Assembly: GCF_900128425.1 (NCBI RefSeq)
Contig: NZ_LT635782.1
Span: 721,359 to 785,358 of the forward strand
Length of the DNA: 64,000 bases
DNA from: Anaerococcus urinomassiliensis
GTDB taxonomy: Bacteria > Bacillota > Clostridia > Tissierellales > Peptoniphilaceae
Reading direction: 5' to 3'
Part shown: piece by piece, positions 35,336 through 44,100 of the stretch
Numbering within the stretch: position 1 is the first letter of the stretch
Layout: every line of letters begins with the position of its first letter
Translations under genes and position numbers: made by a program
Notes under the pieces: model-generated
What the model saw: only the letters and a program-made list of their open reading frames with translations
Told to the model about the DNA's origin: nothing
The model's database searches: none

Positions 35336-35690
35336 GGGGATGCCATGGTTTCGACGTGGTCGAATAATCATTGGTAGCAGGTCGTTTGCTGATCGTAAAT
35401 CAGTGTTTAAATATAAACGCAAACAACAATAGCGAAGCAAACTTCGCACTAGCTGCCTAAGAAACTGGTAGCAATGAATTGTAGGTTAGTCGCAAACTTA
35501 CAATTTGTTTCATAATTTTAGCGACAACTCTTCTAGCAAAGCTTTGAGCTAGTTGCAGTATGATGAAGCTAGCATATAACTTATTTGTAAGTTTATAAAG
35601 TTTTATGCGAAAACTTTAAACTTAATAAACCTGTAGAAGCCTCTGAGGACACTTCCACGGACATGGGTTCGACTCCCATCATCTCCACCA
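35336..35690 (+). ncRNA. ssrA: transfer-messenger RNA
   Basis: One-piece tmRNA of about 355 nt. The ends form the tRNA-like acceptor stem GGGGATG/CATCTCC with a G-U third pair, as needed for alanyl-tRNA synthetase, and the encoded ACCA end. The T arm GGGTTCGACTCCC lies at 35664-35676. The tag frame starts at GCA 35419 and reads ANNNSEANFALAA followed by TAA (35458-35460). Pseudoknot-like pairings fill 35461-35640. It rescues stalled ribosomes with SmpB and marks nascent chains for proteolysis. Confidence 0.97.
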
Positions 35691-35693
35691 AAC

Positions 35694-35730
35694 ACCTTGA
35701 AAGCATTGCAATTTCAAGGTTTTATTTTTT
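35694..35730 (+). terminator. tmRNA terminator
   Basis: ACCTTGAAA/TTTCAAGGT stem with a 9-base loop followed by TTTATTTTTT on the plus strand. Confidence 0.9.
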
Positions 35731-35957
35731 ATAAAGACCATTTTAGTATTAATAATTTTTAAACTAATATAAGTATTATTAATATCTTTTTAAAAGCTTT
35801 ATCTTTTCTTACTTGTTTTGCTTTTAATCTACCAATCTTTGCTAAGTTACTTTCCTCCTAGATATATCTTATTTAATAATCTAGCAATTAGCTTTGCAAA
35901 TAAGGCTAGTAGGCTGGTCAAAAGTTTACTGATTAAGCGCATTATTAGAATAAAAAT
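35731..35957. other. non-coding AT-rich gap between tmRNA and the scrB hairpin
   Basis: No gene is supported here. The minus strand has a stray AGGAGG (35853-35858) followed by a 30-codon open stretch that encodes a basic then hydrophobic peptide (stop at 35759-35761) but has no usable start codon. It may be a decayed gene end. Confidence 0.5.
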
Positions 35958-36025
35958 GGAGCCTATCATGAGCTGAAAAACCGTAATCCTATAATGGATT
36001 GAGCTTTTCAGATCATAATGGCTCC
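35958..36025 (-). terminator. long nested hairpin after scrB, probably bidirectional terminator
   Basis: A 68-base imperfect inverted repeat. The outer arms are GGAGCC (35958-35963) and GGCTCC (36020-36025). Middle arms CTGAAAA/TTTTCAG are perfect, and the inner palindrome is AATCC-TATAAT-GGATT (35985-36000). T-rich stretches flank it on both strands. It lies 45 bases after the sucrose hydrolase stop. It is much longer than the other terminators in the window. Confidence 0.6.
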
Positions 36026-36069
36026 TTTATTCTTTAATTATAATAATTTTTTGATGTTATTCTCTTTGC

Positions 36070-37461
36070 TTATAAATTCCACTTTATAGCATCCATTTCA
36101 TAAAGAGTTCCTATAATGTCTGATTTAAATAGATTTTTCTCACCATACACTCTACTTGTCATTACATATTGCCCATTATTAATAAAGATTTCGACCGAAG
36201 ATGTATCTGAATATATACTAATATCATCTATTTTTTCGATCCTTATTTTTCTCTCGCATCTTCCATATCCACATTCGCCTAGTTTTAGGCTTAGGATTTG
36301 ATCCTTGTAGGTTAATTTTGCATCAGATCTTAGGTATATTTCAAATTCTCCATCAATATCTTCAGAAATAAATTCAAATGTTTGGTAGAAATAATTTTCG
36401 TTCTTTCTTATTTCTATTTTTTTATTTATTAAATTTTCTATTTCTTTTATTGGTTTTTGCAATAGTTTATTGTCTGACACTTTTAGCTCTCTAGGAAGAG
36501 TCAATGCGTGTTGCCAGTTATTTTTAACTGTCGGATTTGTATAAGAGGCATCTGGCATGCCCATCCATCCTATTAGAATTCTTCTGCCTTTTTCATCTTC
36601 AAATGTTTGTGGAGCGTAAAAATCAAAACCATAGTCTAGTTCTACGAATTCTCCAAAGCTATAGGTCTTTGCTTTTAAGTCTACATCTATTGGAAAATAG
36701 CCAGATTGATATATGTTTTGGTATTTGAATTCTTCACTTTCCAAGCCTTGGGGAGATACCATAAGGAATTTCTTTCCATCTAGTTCAAAGAAATCTGGAC
36801 ATTCCCACATATATCCAAAGTCGTAGTTTGTAGTGATTTCCATATGATAGGCAAATTTTTCTAAGTCATTTGATCTATATACTATGACCTTACCCTTATT
36901 GTTTTTATCTCTGGCGCCCAAGAAAAGATAGTAATTTCCATCTTCTTCATAAATCTTTGGATCTCTAACATGTCTAGTCAAATCCTTTGGATAGTCATCA
37001 TTGGATAAAATCAATTCTTTTTTATGGTAAGTAAATCCATCTTCTGATACGATTTTGATTGTGTTGTGGTCACGCCCATCGTTGATATAATCGTAATTAC
37101 CAGGATATTTGACATTGCCAGTATAAAAAAAGTTTATTTTATTATCTTTTATAAAGGCAGAGCCAGAATAGGCTCCAACTTTATCAATATTTGTATCTGC
37201 AAATATAAACGGTTCATGGTACTTATAATTTATAAAGTCTTTTGTTGTAACATGGCCCCAAATAATATTTTTTCTAATGGCATGAAGTGGGTCAGCCTGA
37301 TAATAAATATGATATGTCCCATCAAGATGACATAGTCCATTGGGATCATTGAGCCAGCCTGTAATAGGGCTTATATGGTATTTAAGATTAAATGGATCAT
37401 TAATCTTTTCTTCTATTTTATTTTTTTCAAATTCTTTATTAAAATATTCTTTGCTATACAT
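36070..37461 (-). CDS. scrB: sucrose-6-phosphate hydrolase (GH32)
   Basis: A 463-aa cytosolic invertase-type enzyme splitting sucrose-6-P into glucose-6-P and fructose. ITGWLNDPNGLCHLDG near 33-47 has the nucleophile Asp. YSGSAF, HVRDPKIYEEDG (transition-state Asp) and MWECPDFFELDG (acid/base Glu) are in order. Length and absence of a signal peptide match ScrB rather than secreted levanases. The ATG overlaps the last base of the PTS gene stop, so the transporter and hydrolase are one operon. No dedicated repressor or antiterminator gene is nearby. Confidence 0.93.
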   Translation of the reverse strand: MYSKEYFNKEFEKNKIEEKINDPFNLKYHISPITGWLNDPNGLCHLDGTYHIYYQADPLHAIRKNIIWGHVTTKDFINYKYHEPFIFADTNIDKVGAYSGSAFIKDNKINFFYTGNVKYPGNYDYINDGRDHNTIKIVSEDGFTYHKKELILSNDDYPKDLTRHVRDPKIYEEDGNYYLFLGARDKNNKGKVIVYRSNDLEKFAYHMEITTNYDFGYMWECPDFFELDGKKFLMVSPQGLESEEFKYQNIYQSGYFPIDVDLKAKTYSFGEFVELDYGFDFYAPQTFEDEKGRRILIGWMGMPDASYTNPTVKNNWQHALTLPRELKVSDNKLLQKPIKEIENLINKKIEIRKNENYFYQTFEFISEDIDGEFEIYLRSDAKLTYKDQILSLKLGECGYGRCERKIRIEKIDDISIYSDTSSVEIFINNGQYVMTSRVYGEKNLFKSDIIGTLYEMDAIKWNL

Positions 37462-39392
37462 TAACTAATCCTAATTATATGGTCTCCTACTTCTTTTTGG
37501 CCTTGGTCTACATTTATTGTTTTTGATTCGTCCACATCCATCAAGACTAGCATGGTTTGTGTTGAGTATCCTGCCTCTTTGATTACTTGAGGATCCATTT
37601 CCATAAGCAAGTCCCCTTTTTTAACAGCATCCCCCTCACTAACAAAAGATTTGAATCCCTTGCCTTCTAAGTTTACTGTATCAATTCCTGCATGAATTAG
37701 GATATTGATACCATTTGATGTTGAAAGTCCAATAGCATGTCCTGTAGGAAATACTGTTTCTACCTTGGCATCACAAGGAGCGAAAATTTGATTAGAGCTT
37801 ATGTCAATTGCTACGCCATCTCCAAGGGCCTTTGAAGCAAATGCACCATCTTCTGATTCACTTATTGGTTTTACTAGACCTTTCATAGGTGAAAATAGCT
37901 CCAATTCTCCAATTTCGTCATTTGTAGCAATTAATTCTTTATTAGTTGGTCCGTTTTTTACTTTACTTTCATCATCTTTGTCAACTTGACGAAGCATACC
38001 TGACTTATCAAAGAAAATTGTTAGGCCAAATGAAACTCCAAAGGCAAGAATCATTCCTATGCCAAAGTCTAGCCAACTTTCTGGTCTTATGGATATAAAT
38101 CCTGGTATACCTGCAGCTCCTAGGGCTATGGCTAATACATGACGAAAGGCAAGCCAAGCACTTCCTACTGCTGAACCAATAATAGCAGCTATAAATGGAT
38201 AGCGCAATCTTAAGTTAATACCAAACATAGCAGGTTCTGTGATACCTAGTAGGGCAGAAACCCCAGATGCTGCCGCAGTTGATTTCATTTTTTCATTTTT
38301 TGTTGTCATAAGAACCGCTAAAACAGCCGCTCCTTGAGCAACGTTATTCATTGAAGCAGTTGGGAATATGAATGATCCACCTGCGCTAGTTGTAGCCTTA
38401 GCTATAAGTTGGGTTTCTATTGGAATGAAGCTGTGATGCATGCCAGTCATTGTAATTGGTGCATAGAACAATCCAAACAAAGCTCCGCCCAAAAATCCTA
38501 AGGTATTATACATTGATGTAATACCTACAGTTAACAAGTCACCTGCTGTTCTTAATAGTGGACCAACAAAGGCAAATGTAATAAATCCTGTAATCAGTGT
38601 TGCAAGCAAAGGCGTTGTTAAGTTGTCTAGCCATGTAGGTGTTACCTTGTGAAGTCTAGTCTCGATTTTTGCTAAGATCCAAGCTACAGCAAGTACTGGC
38701 AATACTGTTCCTTGGTAACCTACTGCTGGTATATCCCAACCAAATATATTCCACAAAGGAATATCTCCAGCAGGAGTTGCCGCCAAACTGTAAGCATTTA
38801 ATAAGTCTGGATGGACCATTATCATGCCCATTGCAGCACCTAGGTAAGGATTACCTCCAAATTTTTTGGTAGCTGAAAATCCTATTAGTACAGGTAAAAA
38901 TGCAAAGGCAGCTGATGAAAAAGTATTTATCATCTGTGCAAGACCTGCAATGCCAGGATAAAGACTTATGATTGAGTCACTTCGGCCATTAAAAAATGGC
39001 GCTGTCAATATGTTATTTAGTCCCATCAAAAGACCGCCAGCTACTATTGCAGGTATTATTGGCACAAAAATATCTGAAAGAGTTTTTACTGCTCTTTGTA
39101 ACCAATTACCTTCTTTTTCCACTGGTGCATCGCTTATCTTCTCATCCCCAATAATTTTTAGCACTTCATCAGTAACTAAATTTACTTTTCCAGATCCTAA
39201 GATGATTTGATACTGATTGTTTGATAGGTTAGTTCCCTTCACATCATCTAGGTCCATAATAGCTTCATCATTCCTTTTTGAAAAATCTTTTAGATGAAAT
39301 CTAAGCCTTGTGGCACAATGTTCTGCTGATATAATGTTATCTTTTTCGCCGACATTTTTTATAATTTCTTCGGCTAATTTCCTATTATCCAT
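37461..39392 (-). CDS. scrA: PTS sucrose transporter EIIBCA
   Basis: A 643-aa fused permease. The IIB domain comes first (1-85), with the phospho-Cys in AEHCATRLRF at residue 26. The IIC membrane domain (about 100-460) has some ten hydrophobic segments and the motif SALLGITEPAMFGINLRLRYPF. The IIA domain at about 500-640 shows the glucose-type pattern FPTGHAIGLSTSNGINILIHAGIDTVNL, with the phospho-His in LIHAGIDT. It takes up sucrose as sucrose-6-P using phosphate from HPr. The coupling with scrB supports sucrose over trehalose or beta-glucosides. TATAAT at 39419-39414 and AAAGGAGGG precede it. Confidence 0.93.
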   Translation of the reverse strand: MDNRKLAEEIIKNVGEKDNIISAEHCATRLRFHLKDFSKRNDEAIMDLDDVKGTNLSNNQYQIILGSGKVNLVTDEVLKIIGDEKISDAPVEKEGNWLQRAVKTLSDIFVPIIPAIVAGGLLMGLNNILTAPFFNGRSDSIISLYPGIAGLAQMINTFSSAAFAFLPVLIGFSATKKFGGNPYLGAAMGMIMVHPDLLNAYSLAATPAGDIPLWNIFGWDIPAVGYQGTVLPVLAVAWILAKIETRLHKVTPTWLDNLTTPLLATLITGFITFAFVGPLLRTAGDLLTVGITSMYNTLGFLGGALFGLFYAPITMTGMHHSFIPIETQLIAKATTSAGGSFIFPTASMNNVAQGAAVLAVLMTTKNEKMKSTAAASGVSALLGITEPAMFGINLRLRYPFIAAIIGSAVGSAWLAFRHVLAIALGAAGIPGFISIRPESWLDFGIGMILAFGVSFGLTIFFDKSGMLRQVDKDDESKVKNGPTNKELIATNDEIGELELFSPMKGLVKPISESEDGAFASKALGDGVAIDISSNQIFAPCDAKVETVFPTGHAIGLSTSNGINILIHAGIDTVNLEGKGFKSFVSEGDAVKKGDLLMEMDPQVIKEAGYSTQTMLVLMDVDESKTINVDQGQKEVGDHIIRIS

Positions 39393-39431
39393 ACATATTC
39401 CCTCCTTTACTTTATTATATCAAATTTCCCA

Positions 39432-39454
39432 AATAAAAAAGAGCCTAAGCTCTT
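39432..39454 (-). terminator. terminator of the dnaX-recR-lipoprotein unit
   Basis: Minus-strand AAGAGC/GCTCTT with a four-base loop and a run of Ts, overlapping the stop of the lipoprotein gene. The scrA promoter region begins immediately downstream. Confidence 0.85.
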
Positions 39455-40409
39455 AATTATAATAAAAATCATCGTCTGGTTTTTCACCAGCAAAGATATT
39501 TTTGTCAAATTGGTACAATTTGTCAATGAAATTATTAAATATATCTTTCATTGATTGGCCGCTTACATAGGTGATATTCATCCTATCTAGGGCCTTTTTT
39601 GCTTCATCTTCTGTGATATCATAAGTGGATAATAGGTCATTGGATACTTTTGTGTCTTTTCCTATTTTATCAGAAGCTTCTTTGTAAGATTCTAGGAAAT
39701 CTTTGAAGCTTTCTTCGTTATTTTCCAAGTAACTATTATTTACTATTATAACCTCGCTGATAAAATCTCCCTCACCCATTTGCAGCAAGTCATCAACACT
39801 AGATACGTATTGGGTATTTCTTAAGGATCTTGTGTAGTAGGGATCTGCTAGTATTGCAAGATAGTTTGATGAATTCTCCATTTTTTCTACTATTTCACCT
39901 AGGTTTTTATAGTATTCTACATTAATCCTTAGGACAAAGTTTAATGGACCTAGCTTATTTTCTACAATTTTGCCAAGGTTATTGGCTAAGTCTGCTATAT
40001 ATAAGTTTTTGCCCTTGTAGTCCATTTGATTGTTTATTTTTTGATCACTTACTAAGTACAAATTTCCTGTCGATGTGATAGCCGCTATCTTTATACTCCC
40101 ATTTGTTTTGTTGTAGTAATAAGGAGCTAGGTAGCCAGGTACTACTGCAACGTCAAAGTCATTTTGCTCTATTTCGCTATAATTATTAGTCTTATCGATA
40201 TTAAAATCAAACGTATCATCTGCCATATTCTCTAGAATAACTTTGGATGCAAATGTTCCTGGTTTTATATTGATTTGACTTGTTTCTTCTTTTATTTCTT
40301 CTTTAATAGCTGGCTTTTCCACTTGGACTTGTGGATCTTCCTTTTTCCTGCATGATGACACAAGAAATATAAGGGCTAATGATAAAATTATTTTTTTAGA
40401 TTTATTCAA
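39453..40409 (-). CDS. orphan NMT1/SsuA-like substrate-binding lipoprotein
   Basis: A 318-aa exported lipoprotein with lipobox LVSSC near residue 20 and a charged Glu/Lys linker. The rest resembles type II periplasmic-binding proteins of the NMT1/SsuA group: FDVAVVPGYLAPYYYN near 88, IAAITSTGNLYLVS, YKGKNLYIADLANNLGKIVENKL, LAILADPYYTRSL and VNNSYLENNEESFKDFLESYKEA. Such proteins bind small organic ligands (thiamine precursors, sulfonates, nitrate-like anions) for ABC importers. No permease or ATPase gene is adjacent; instead it overlaps the end of recR by 8 bases. The ligand is unknown. Confidence 0.8.
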   Translation of the reverse strand: MNKSKKIILSLALIFLVSSCRKKEDPQVQVEKPAIKEEIKEETSQINIKPGTFASKVILENMADDTFDFNIDKTNNYSEIEQNDFDVAVVPGYLAPYYYNKTNGSIKIAAITSTGNLYLVSDQKINNQMDYKGKNLYIADLANNLGKIVENKLGPLNFVLRINVEYYKNLGEIVEKMENSSNYLAILADPYYTRSLRNTQYVSSVDDLLQMGEGDFISEVIIVNNSYLENNEESFKDFLESYKEASDKIGKDTKVSNDLLSTYDITEDEAKKALDRMNITYVSGQSMKDIFNNFIDKLYQFDKNIFAGEKPDDDFYYN

Positions 40410-41007
40410 TAACTTCTCTCCTATCTTCTATTGCCCTTTCTAAGGTAAGTTGATCAAAATATTCTAAGTTTGAGCCAACTGGTATACCCTGGGCAATCTT
40501 TGATAGTCTTACACCTTTTTTGGCTAATAAACTTGATAAAAATAGGCTAGTTGTTTCTCCTTCTATAGTGGAAGAAATTGCAAGTATTATCTCCTTTACC
40601 CCATCTTCATCAATTCTTTTGATAAGTTTATCTATGTTTAACTCTTCAGGGCCAATTCCATCTGAAGGAGATATCAAACCACCTAGGACATGGTATTTGC
40701 CATGATAGGCGTGAGATTTTTCTATTGCTATGAGATCAGTTACATCTTCGATAACGCAAATAAAGTCATCTTCACGGGTGATGTCCTTACAAATATCACA
40801 TATGTCATTTTCTGTAAGATTTCCACAGATATCGCAATGCTTTATCTTTTCTTTGACCTCTATAAGCGCCTTAGAAAAATCCTCTACACTATCCCTATCT
40901 CTACTAACTATGCTCATTGCTAGTCTTTCAGCAGATTTTTTGCCTATAGTAGGAAGTTTTTGAAATTGTTCTATTAGATTATCTAAACTTTCTGGATAGA
41001 TTGCCAT
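40402..41007 (-). CDS. recR: recombination mediator protein RecR
   Basis: A 201-aa member of the RecFOR gap-repair pathway. A helix-hairpin-helix (LPTIGKKSAERLAM) is followed by the zinc finger CDICGNLTENDICDIC at 58-73. A Toprim domain (80-175) has CVIEDVTDLIAIEKS and YHVLGGLISPSDGIGPEEL. It has full family length. Its ATG overlaps the ybaB stop (TAATG), the usual dnaX-ybaB-recR order. Confidence 0.97.
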   Translation of the reverse strand: MAIYPESLDNLIEQFQKLPTIGKKSAERLAMSIVSRDRDSVEDFSKALIEVKEKIKHCDICGNLTENDICDICKDITREDDFICVIEDVTDLIAIEKSHAYHGKYHVLGGLISPSDGIGPEELNIDKLIKRIDEDGVKEIILAISSTIEGETTSLFLSSLLAKKGVRLSKIAQGIPVGSNLEYFDQLTLERAIEDRREVIE

Positions 41008-41342
41008 TACATAAGACCTGGTATGTTTAGTCCACCTGTTAATTTGCCCATTGTTTCTCCGCTATATTCGTCTGCCTTTTTCATTGCATCATTTATAGCT
41101 GCAATGATTAAATCTTCTAGCATTTCGACATCTTCTGGGTCGATTACATCTGGGTCAATTTTGATAGCTATGACTTCTTTCTTGCCATTTACAGTTGCAG
41201 ATACAACTCCGCCACCTGATGTTGACTCAAATTCTTTTTCTTCTATATCTTGTTGAGCCTTTTCCATTTGCTCTTGCATCTTTTTAACTTGTTTCATCAT
41301 ATTGTTCATATTTGCTCCGCCTGGGAATCCGCCTCTTGCCAT
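41007..41342 (-). CDS. ybaB: nucleoid-associated protein YbaB/EbfC
   Basis: A 111-aa DNA-binding protein. The N-terminal Met/Gly-rich start and coiled helix ([28 protein letters not shown]) are followed by the conserved [30 protein letters not shown]. It forms tweezer-like dimers that coat DNA. It sits 11 bases after dnaX and is coupled to recR. Confidence 0.95.
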   Translation of the reverse strand: MARGGFPGGANMNNMMKQVKKMQEQMEKAQQDIEEKEFESTSGGGVVSATVNGKKEVIAIKIDPDVIDPEDVEMLEDLIIAAINDAMKKADEYSGETMGKLTGGLNIPGLM

Positions 41343-41353
41343 ATTTATCTCTC

Positions 41354-43030
41354 CTATTCTATGACTAAATCTTCACCAAAAACATCTAATAGTCTTTGGG
41401 AATTGTCAGTTTTTTTTTCTATTTTTGTATCCTTCTTATTATCATTATGGTTTAAATCTTCGCTTGTGGCAATAGTAAATATATATGCCCCATTTAAGAT
41501 TTCCATAAGATTTCTTTCTATATCGTCAGTTTTCTTTTCTAAAATGAACCTATAAAATTCCTTATCTGCTGCCAAGATAAACTTATTGCCGTCGATTTTG
41601 TATTGCAAACCCTGGTCACGGAAGAATTCATGGAAAATCCCTCCGGCAGTTTTTATAATCATATCCTGGACTTGCAACTCTTGTGATTTTGAAAGCTTAA
41701 CTACTTTAGTATCTTCAAAATCTTCAAAGCTAGCTTCTTCTGGTGGAATCTCAGATTTTTCTTCTGATACAGATTTTTCGGGCTCATTTACTTCGATTGC
41801 TAGCTCATCTTGTCCACTAGTATTATTAGGTCTTTGTGGTAAATTGCCTAGATTTGCTAGTCTACTATCAAGAATCTTATTTACCAAATCGTCGATATCA
41901 GATGGACTAGCCATCTCCAAGGCTTTGATTCTCGATTCTATACTCTTGGTATTTTTAAGTTTTACTAGCCTTAGTACACAAAGTTCTGTCAAGACATCAG
42001 TATTGTCAACTTGCTTTAGCCTTGTCCCATAGTCAATCAATATATCAAGATAATCGCCAATGTCAAAAAGATCTATGTCATTGGCCAATTCCTTGATAAA
42101 AGCTAGTCTTTCTTCATTTTCGAAAAATTTATCATTTTCACTCATCTTATAAATCATAATATCATTGAAATAGCTTATTAATGAATCTATGATATCTTTG
42201 TTGGTCTTATTATTTTCTCTAAGCCTAAATACTAAGTCCAAAGATTTAGATGAGTCCTTACGAACTATTGCCCTAGCAAGTTTATCTATATCGTAAAAGT
42301 CTACTACTCCAAGTAAGTTTTCAACTTCACTTAGTTTATAGGAATCTTTTTCCAAAGATAATACTTGATCTAAGATGGAAAGAGCATCACGCATGGCACC
42401 ATTGGCTTTTTTAATAATTAGCCTTATGGCTTCATTTTCCATTGTTATTGATTTATCTTCTAAGATATAGTCTATTTGCTCTTTTATTTTATTTTCATCA
42501 ATCTTATTAAATTCATATTTTTGGACTCTTGAAAGAATTGTTGATGGGATTTTTTCAATTTCTGTTGTTGCAAGTATAAATACCAAATGACTTGGTGGCT
42601 CTTCCATAATTTTTAAAAGTGCATTGAAGGCCTCCCTTGTTATCATGTGGGCCTCGTCTATGATGTAGACCTTGTATTTGAGCTTGTTGGGTGGGTAGAT
42701 TACATTGTCTTTTAGGTTTCTAATATCATCTATCCTACGGTTGCTTGCAGCATCCATTTCCACTACATCAATGGTGGTTTCTTCTTCTATAGCCTTGCAA
42801 TTTTCACATTCCATACAGGGAGATCCGTCTTTGGGATTAAGACAATTGATTGCTTTTGCAAAGATTTTTGCACAAGTTGTCTTTCCTGTACCACGCTCTC
42901 CAGAAAATAGGTAGGCATGGCTGATATTGCCGGATTTGACCTGGTTTTTGAGTACATTTACAACCCTATCTTGGCCTAGTACACTATCAAAAGTCTTTGG
43001 CCTATACTGTCTATATAAAGCTTTTGCCAT
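41354..43030 (-). CDS. dnaX: DNA polymerase III subunit gamma/tau
   Basis: A 558-aa clamp-loader ATPase. Walker [13 protein letters not shown] at 45-56, the zinc-binding cysteines [16 protein letters not shown], Walker [10 protein letters not shown], sensor [16 protein letters not shown] and sensor [14 protein letters not shown] are all present. The C-terminal part (390-558) is a diverged tau region ending [12 protein letters not shown]. An ATG at 43030 with AAGGAAG precedes it. Its promoter is back to back with that of tRNA-Ser. A run of eight A residues near the 3' end could slip but lies too late for a classical gamma product. Confidence 0.96.
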   Translation of the reverse strand: MAKALYRQYRPKTFDSVLGQDRVVNVLKNQVKSGNISHAYLFSGERGTGKTTCAKIFAKAINCLNPKDGSPCMECENCKAIEEETTIDVVEMDAASNRRIDDIRNLKDNVIYPPNKLKYKVYIIDEAHMITREAFNALLKIMEEPPSHLVFILATTEIEKIPSTILSRVQKYEFNKIDENKIKEQIDYILEDKSITMENEAIRLIIKKANGAMRDALSILDQVLSLEKDSYKLSEVENLLGVVDFYDIDKLARAIVRKDSSKSLDLVFRLRENNKTNKDIIDSLISYFNDIMIYKMSENDKFFENEERLAFIKELANDIDLFDIGDYLDILIDYGTRLKQVDNTDVLTELCVLRLVKLKNTKSIESRIKALEMASPSDIDDLVNKILDSRLANLGNLPQRPNNTSGQDELAIEVNEPEKSVSEEKSEIPPEEASFEDFEDTKVVKLSKSQELQVQDMIIKTAGGIFHEFFRDQGLQYKIDGNKFILAADKEFYRFILEKKTDDIERNLMEILNGAYIFTIATSEDLNHNDNKKDTKIEKKTDNSQRLLDVFGEDLVIE

Positions 43031-43053
43031 AATCTTCCTTTCTAATCTTATTC

Positions 43054-43099
43054 ATTATACCATAAGAAATTTTGCATATGAATAATCTTAGGGTATAAT
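43054..43099. promoter_or_regulatory. overlapping divergent promoters for dnaX (-) and tRNA-Ser/SRP RNA (+)
   Basis: Plus strand: -35 TTGCAT (43072-43077), 16 bases, -10 TATAAT (43094-43099). Minus strand: -35 TTCATA (43082-43077), 17 bases, -10 TATAAT (43059-43054). The two -35 boxes touch at 43077, so RNA polymerase binding in the two directions should be mutually exclusive. Confidence 0.75.
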
Positions 43100-43117
43100 T
43101 TTATATGTTAATCATAA

Positions 43118-43210
43118 GGAGAGCTGTCCGAGTGGTTGAAGGAGCACGATTGGAAATCGTGTATACGTGTTTTAAGCGTATCATGGGTTCAAATCCCATG
43201 CTCTCCGCCA
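43118..43210 (+). tRNA. tRNA-Ser (GGA)
   Basis: A 93-nt class II tRNA. The acceptor stem is GGAGAGC/GCTCTCC with discriminator G and encoded CCA. The anticodon loop TTGGAAA gives anticodon GGA, reading UCC and UCU. A long variable arm (ATACGTGTTTTAAGCGTAT) and T arm ATGGGTTCAAATCCCAT are present. It is followed at once by the SRP RNA and probably co-transcribed with it. Confidence 0.97.
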
Positions 43211-43476
43211 CGCACTAGACGGGGAACTAGCGATGCCTTGTAACCTGCGATTCGCTACAGCAGGGTTGAATTCCCAGTTTAGGGATATAATTTTATTATA
43301 AGCCTAGTAAGACTCGTGTTGATTGATGGGTCTTGCGCAACAGGAAACTATGAACCATGTCAGGACGGGAACGTAGCAGCATTAAGTAGATCTTTCTGTG
43401 TGCCGCAAGGTCACCTATCATGAGCGAAGCTTATTAGAAACTACAATGGATTTATATTTCGAAGCTGGGTGTGCTT
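43211..43476 (+). ncRNA. ffs: signal recognition particle RNA (large Firmicute type)
   Basis: About 266 nt, with the Alu domain at the 5' end (GGGGAACTAGCGATGCC, then CAGCAGGGTTGAATTCCC). The highly conserved helix 8 with CAGGACGGGAACGTAGCAGC lies at 43361-43380, followed by the partner strand TGCCGCAAGGTCACCTATC. The 3' strand ends near GGGTGTGC, which can pair with GCAC at the 5' end. It binds Ffh to target nascent membrane proteins to FtsY/SecYEG. Exact ends are approximate, since processing from the tRNA-Ser precursor defines the 5' end. Confidence 0.9.
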
Positions 43477-43485
43477 ACATATTTT

Positions 43486-43555
43486 GGTTGTTGCAAGAGA
43501 AGTAAACTATTCTAATATTATTGAGAATATTTATTTCTTGTAACAACCTTTTTTT
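43486..43555 (+). terminator. terminator of the tRNA-Ser/SRP RNA unit
   Basis: Long stem GGTTGTTGCAAGAGA paired with TTTCTTGTAACAACC (one mismatch), with an AT-rich 40-base apical part, followed by seven Ts. Confidence 0.85.
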
Positions 43556-43609
43556 AAACTTTAAATAAATATCTAAATAGTTTATAATATTAGATATGAG
43601 GAGTTAGTA

Positions 43610-44074
43610 ATGATAGGAAAAATTGTAGAAGAAATGTTCAAACAACCTACAGAAAATATAATGATTCCAGCTAGTGATGTTGCTACAGTTCACGAAGACG
43701 ATAACCTAGTCCATGCTATCTTGGTCTTGTCATCCTCTGGCTATCAAACTATTCCAGTCCTTGATAATAAAAATAGGGTTAGAGGTCTTATATCTATATC
43801 AAATATAGTCACTTCAGCCCACGAACTTTCCATTTTTGATGAGGACCAACTGGCTGATTTTAAAATTTCTGAGGTTATGAATCAGATGGTTCCAATGCTT
43901 TTTGATAATTATAATCTTGAAGACGTACTAAGGCTTTTGGTAAATAATAACTTTATATGTATCACTCACAAAAACGGCTATTTCTTGGGGATTATACCTA
44001 GAAAGATAGTGCTAGAAAGATTTACCTACATAGCCCACACTATAGAAAATGAATATAAGCTTACAAAAAAATGA
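43610..44074 (+). CDS. cbpB: CBS-domain protein, CbpB/DarB-like (c-di-AMP sensor)
   Basis: A 154-aa protein made of two CBS motifs and little else. The first is IMIPASDVATVHEDDNLVHAILVLSSSGYQTIPVLDNKNRVRGLIS and the second is in ISEVMNQMVPMLFDNYNLEDVLRLLVNNNFICIT. Size, order and the ending IIPRKIVLERFTYI match B. subtilis DarB (YkuL) and Listeria CbpB, which bind c-di-AMP and, when free, stimulate the (p)ppGpp synthetase Rel or pyruvate carboxylase. Ligand binding here is inferred. Its start follows AGGAG; TATAAT is at 43583-43588. It converges on the GlgB-like gene. Confidence 0.85.
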   Translation: MIGKIVEEMFKQPTENIMIPASDVATVHEDDNLVHAILVLSSSGYQTIPVLDNKNRVRGLISISNIVTSAHELSIFDEDQLADFKISEVMNQMVPMLFDNYNLEDVLRLLVNNNFICITHKNGYFLGIIPRKIVLERFTYIAHTIENEYKLTKK

Positions 44075-44100
44075 TGAGTTTTGACACCCATCATTTTTTT
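44069..44100. terminator. bidirectional terminator between cbpB and the GlgB-like gene
   Basis: AAATGATG/CATCATTT stem with T runs on both strands. It overlaps the stop codon of cbpB and the last codons of the GlgB-like gene. Confidence 0.88.

Noticed and set aside
35759..35857. Minus-strand 30-codon open stretch with AGGAGG nearby
   Set aside because: No ATG, GTG or TTG follows the ribosome binding site in frame, and the peptide stops after a few hydrophobic residues; at most a decayed gene end.
39393..39452. Catabolite-responsive (cre) site or RAT antiterminator before scrA
   Set aside because: No match to the cre consensus or to a BglG-type antiterminator stem was visible by eye; a motif search would be needed.
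41405..41425. Run of eight A residues in dnaX as a programmed frameshift site
   Set aside because: It lies about 20 codons from the stop, so slippage would not produce a gamma-like short product, and no stimulatory hairpin is evident.
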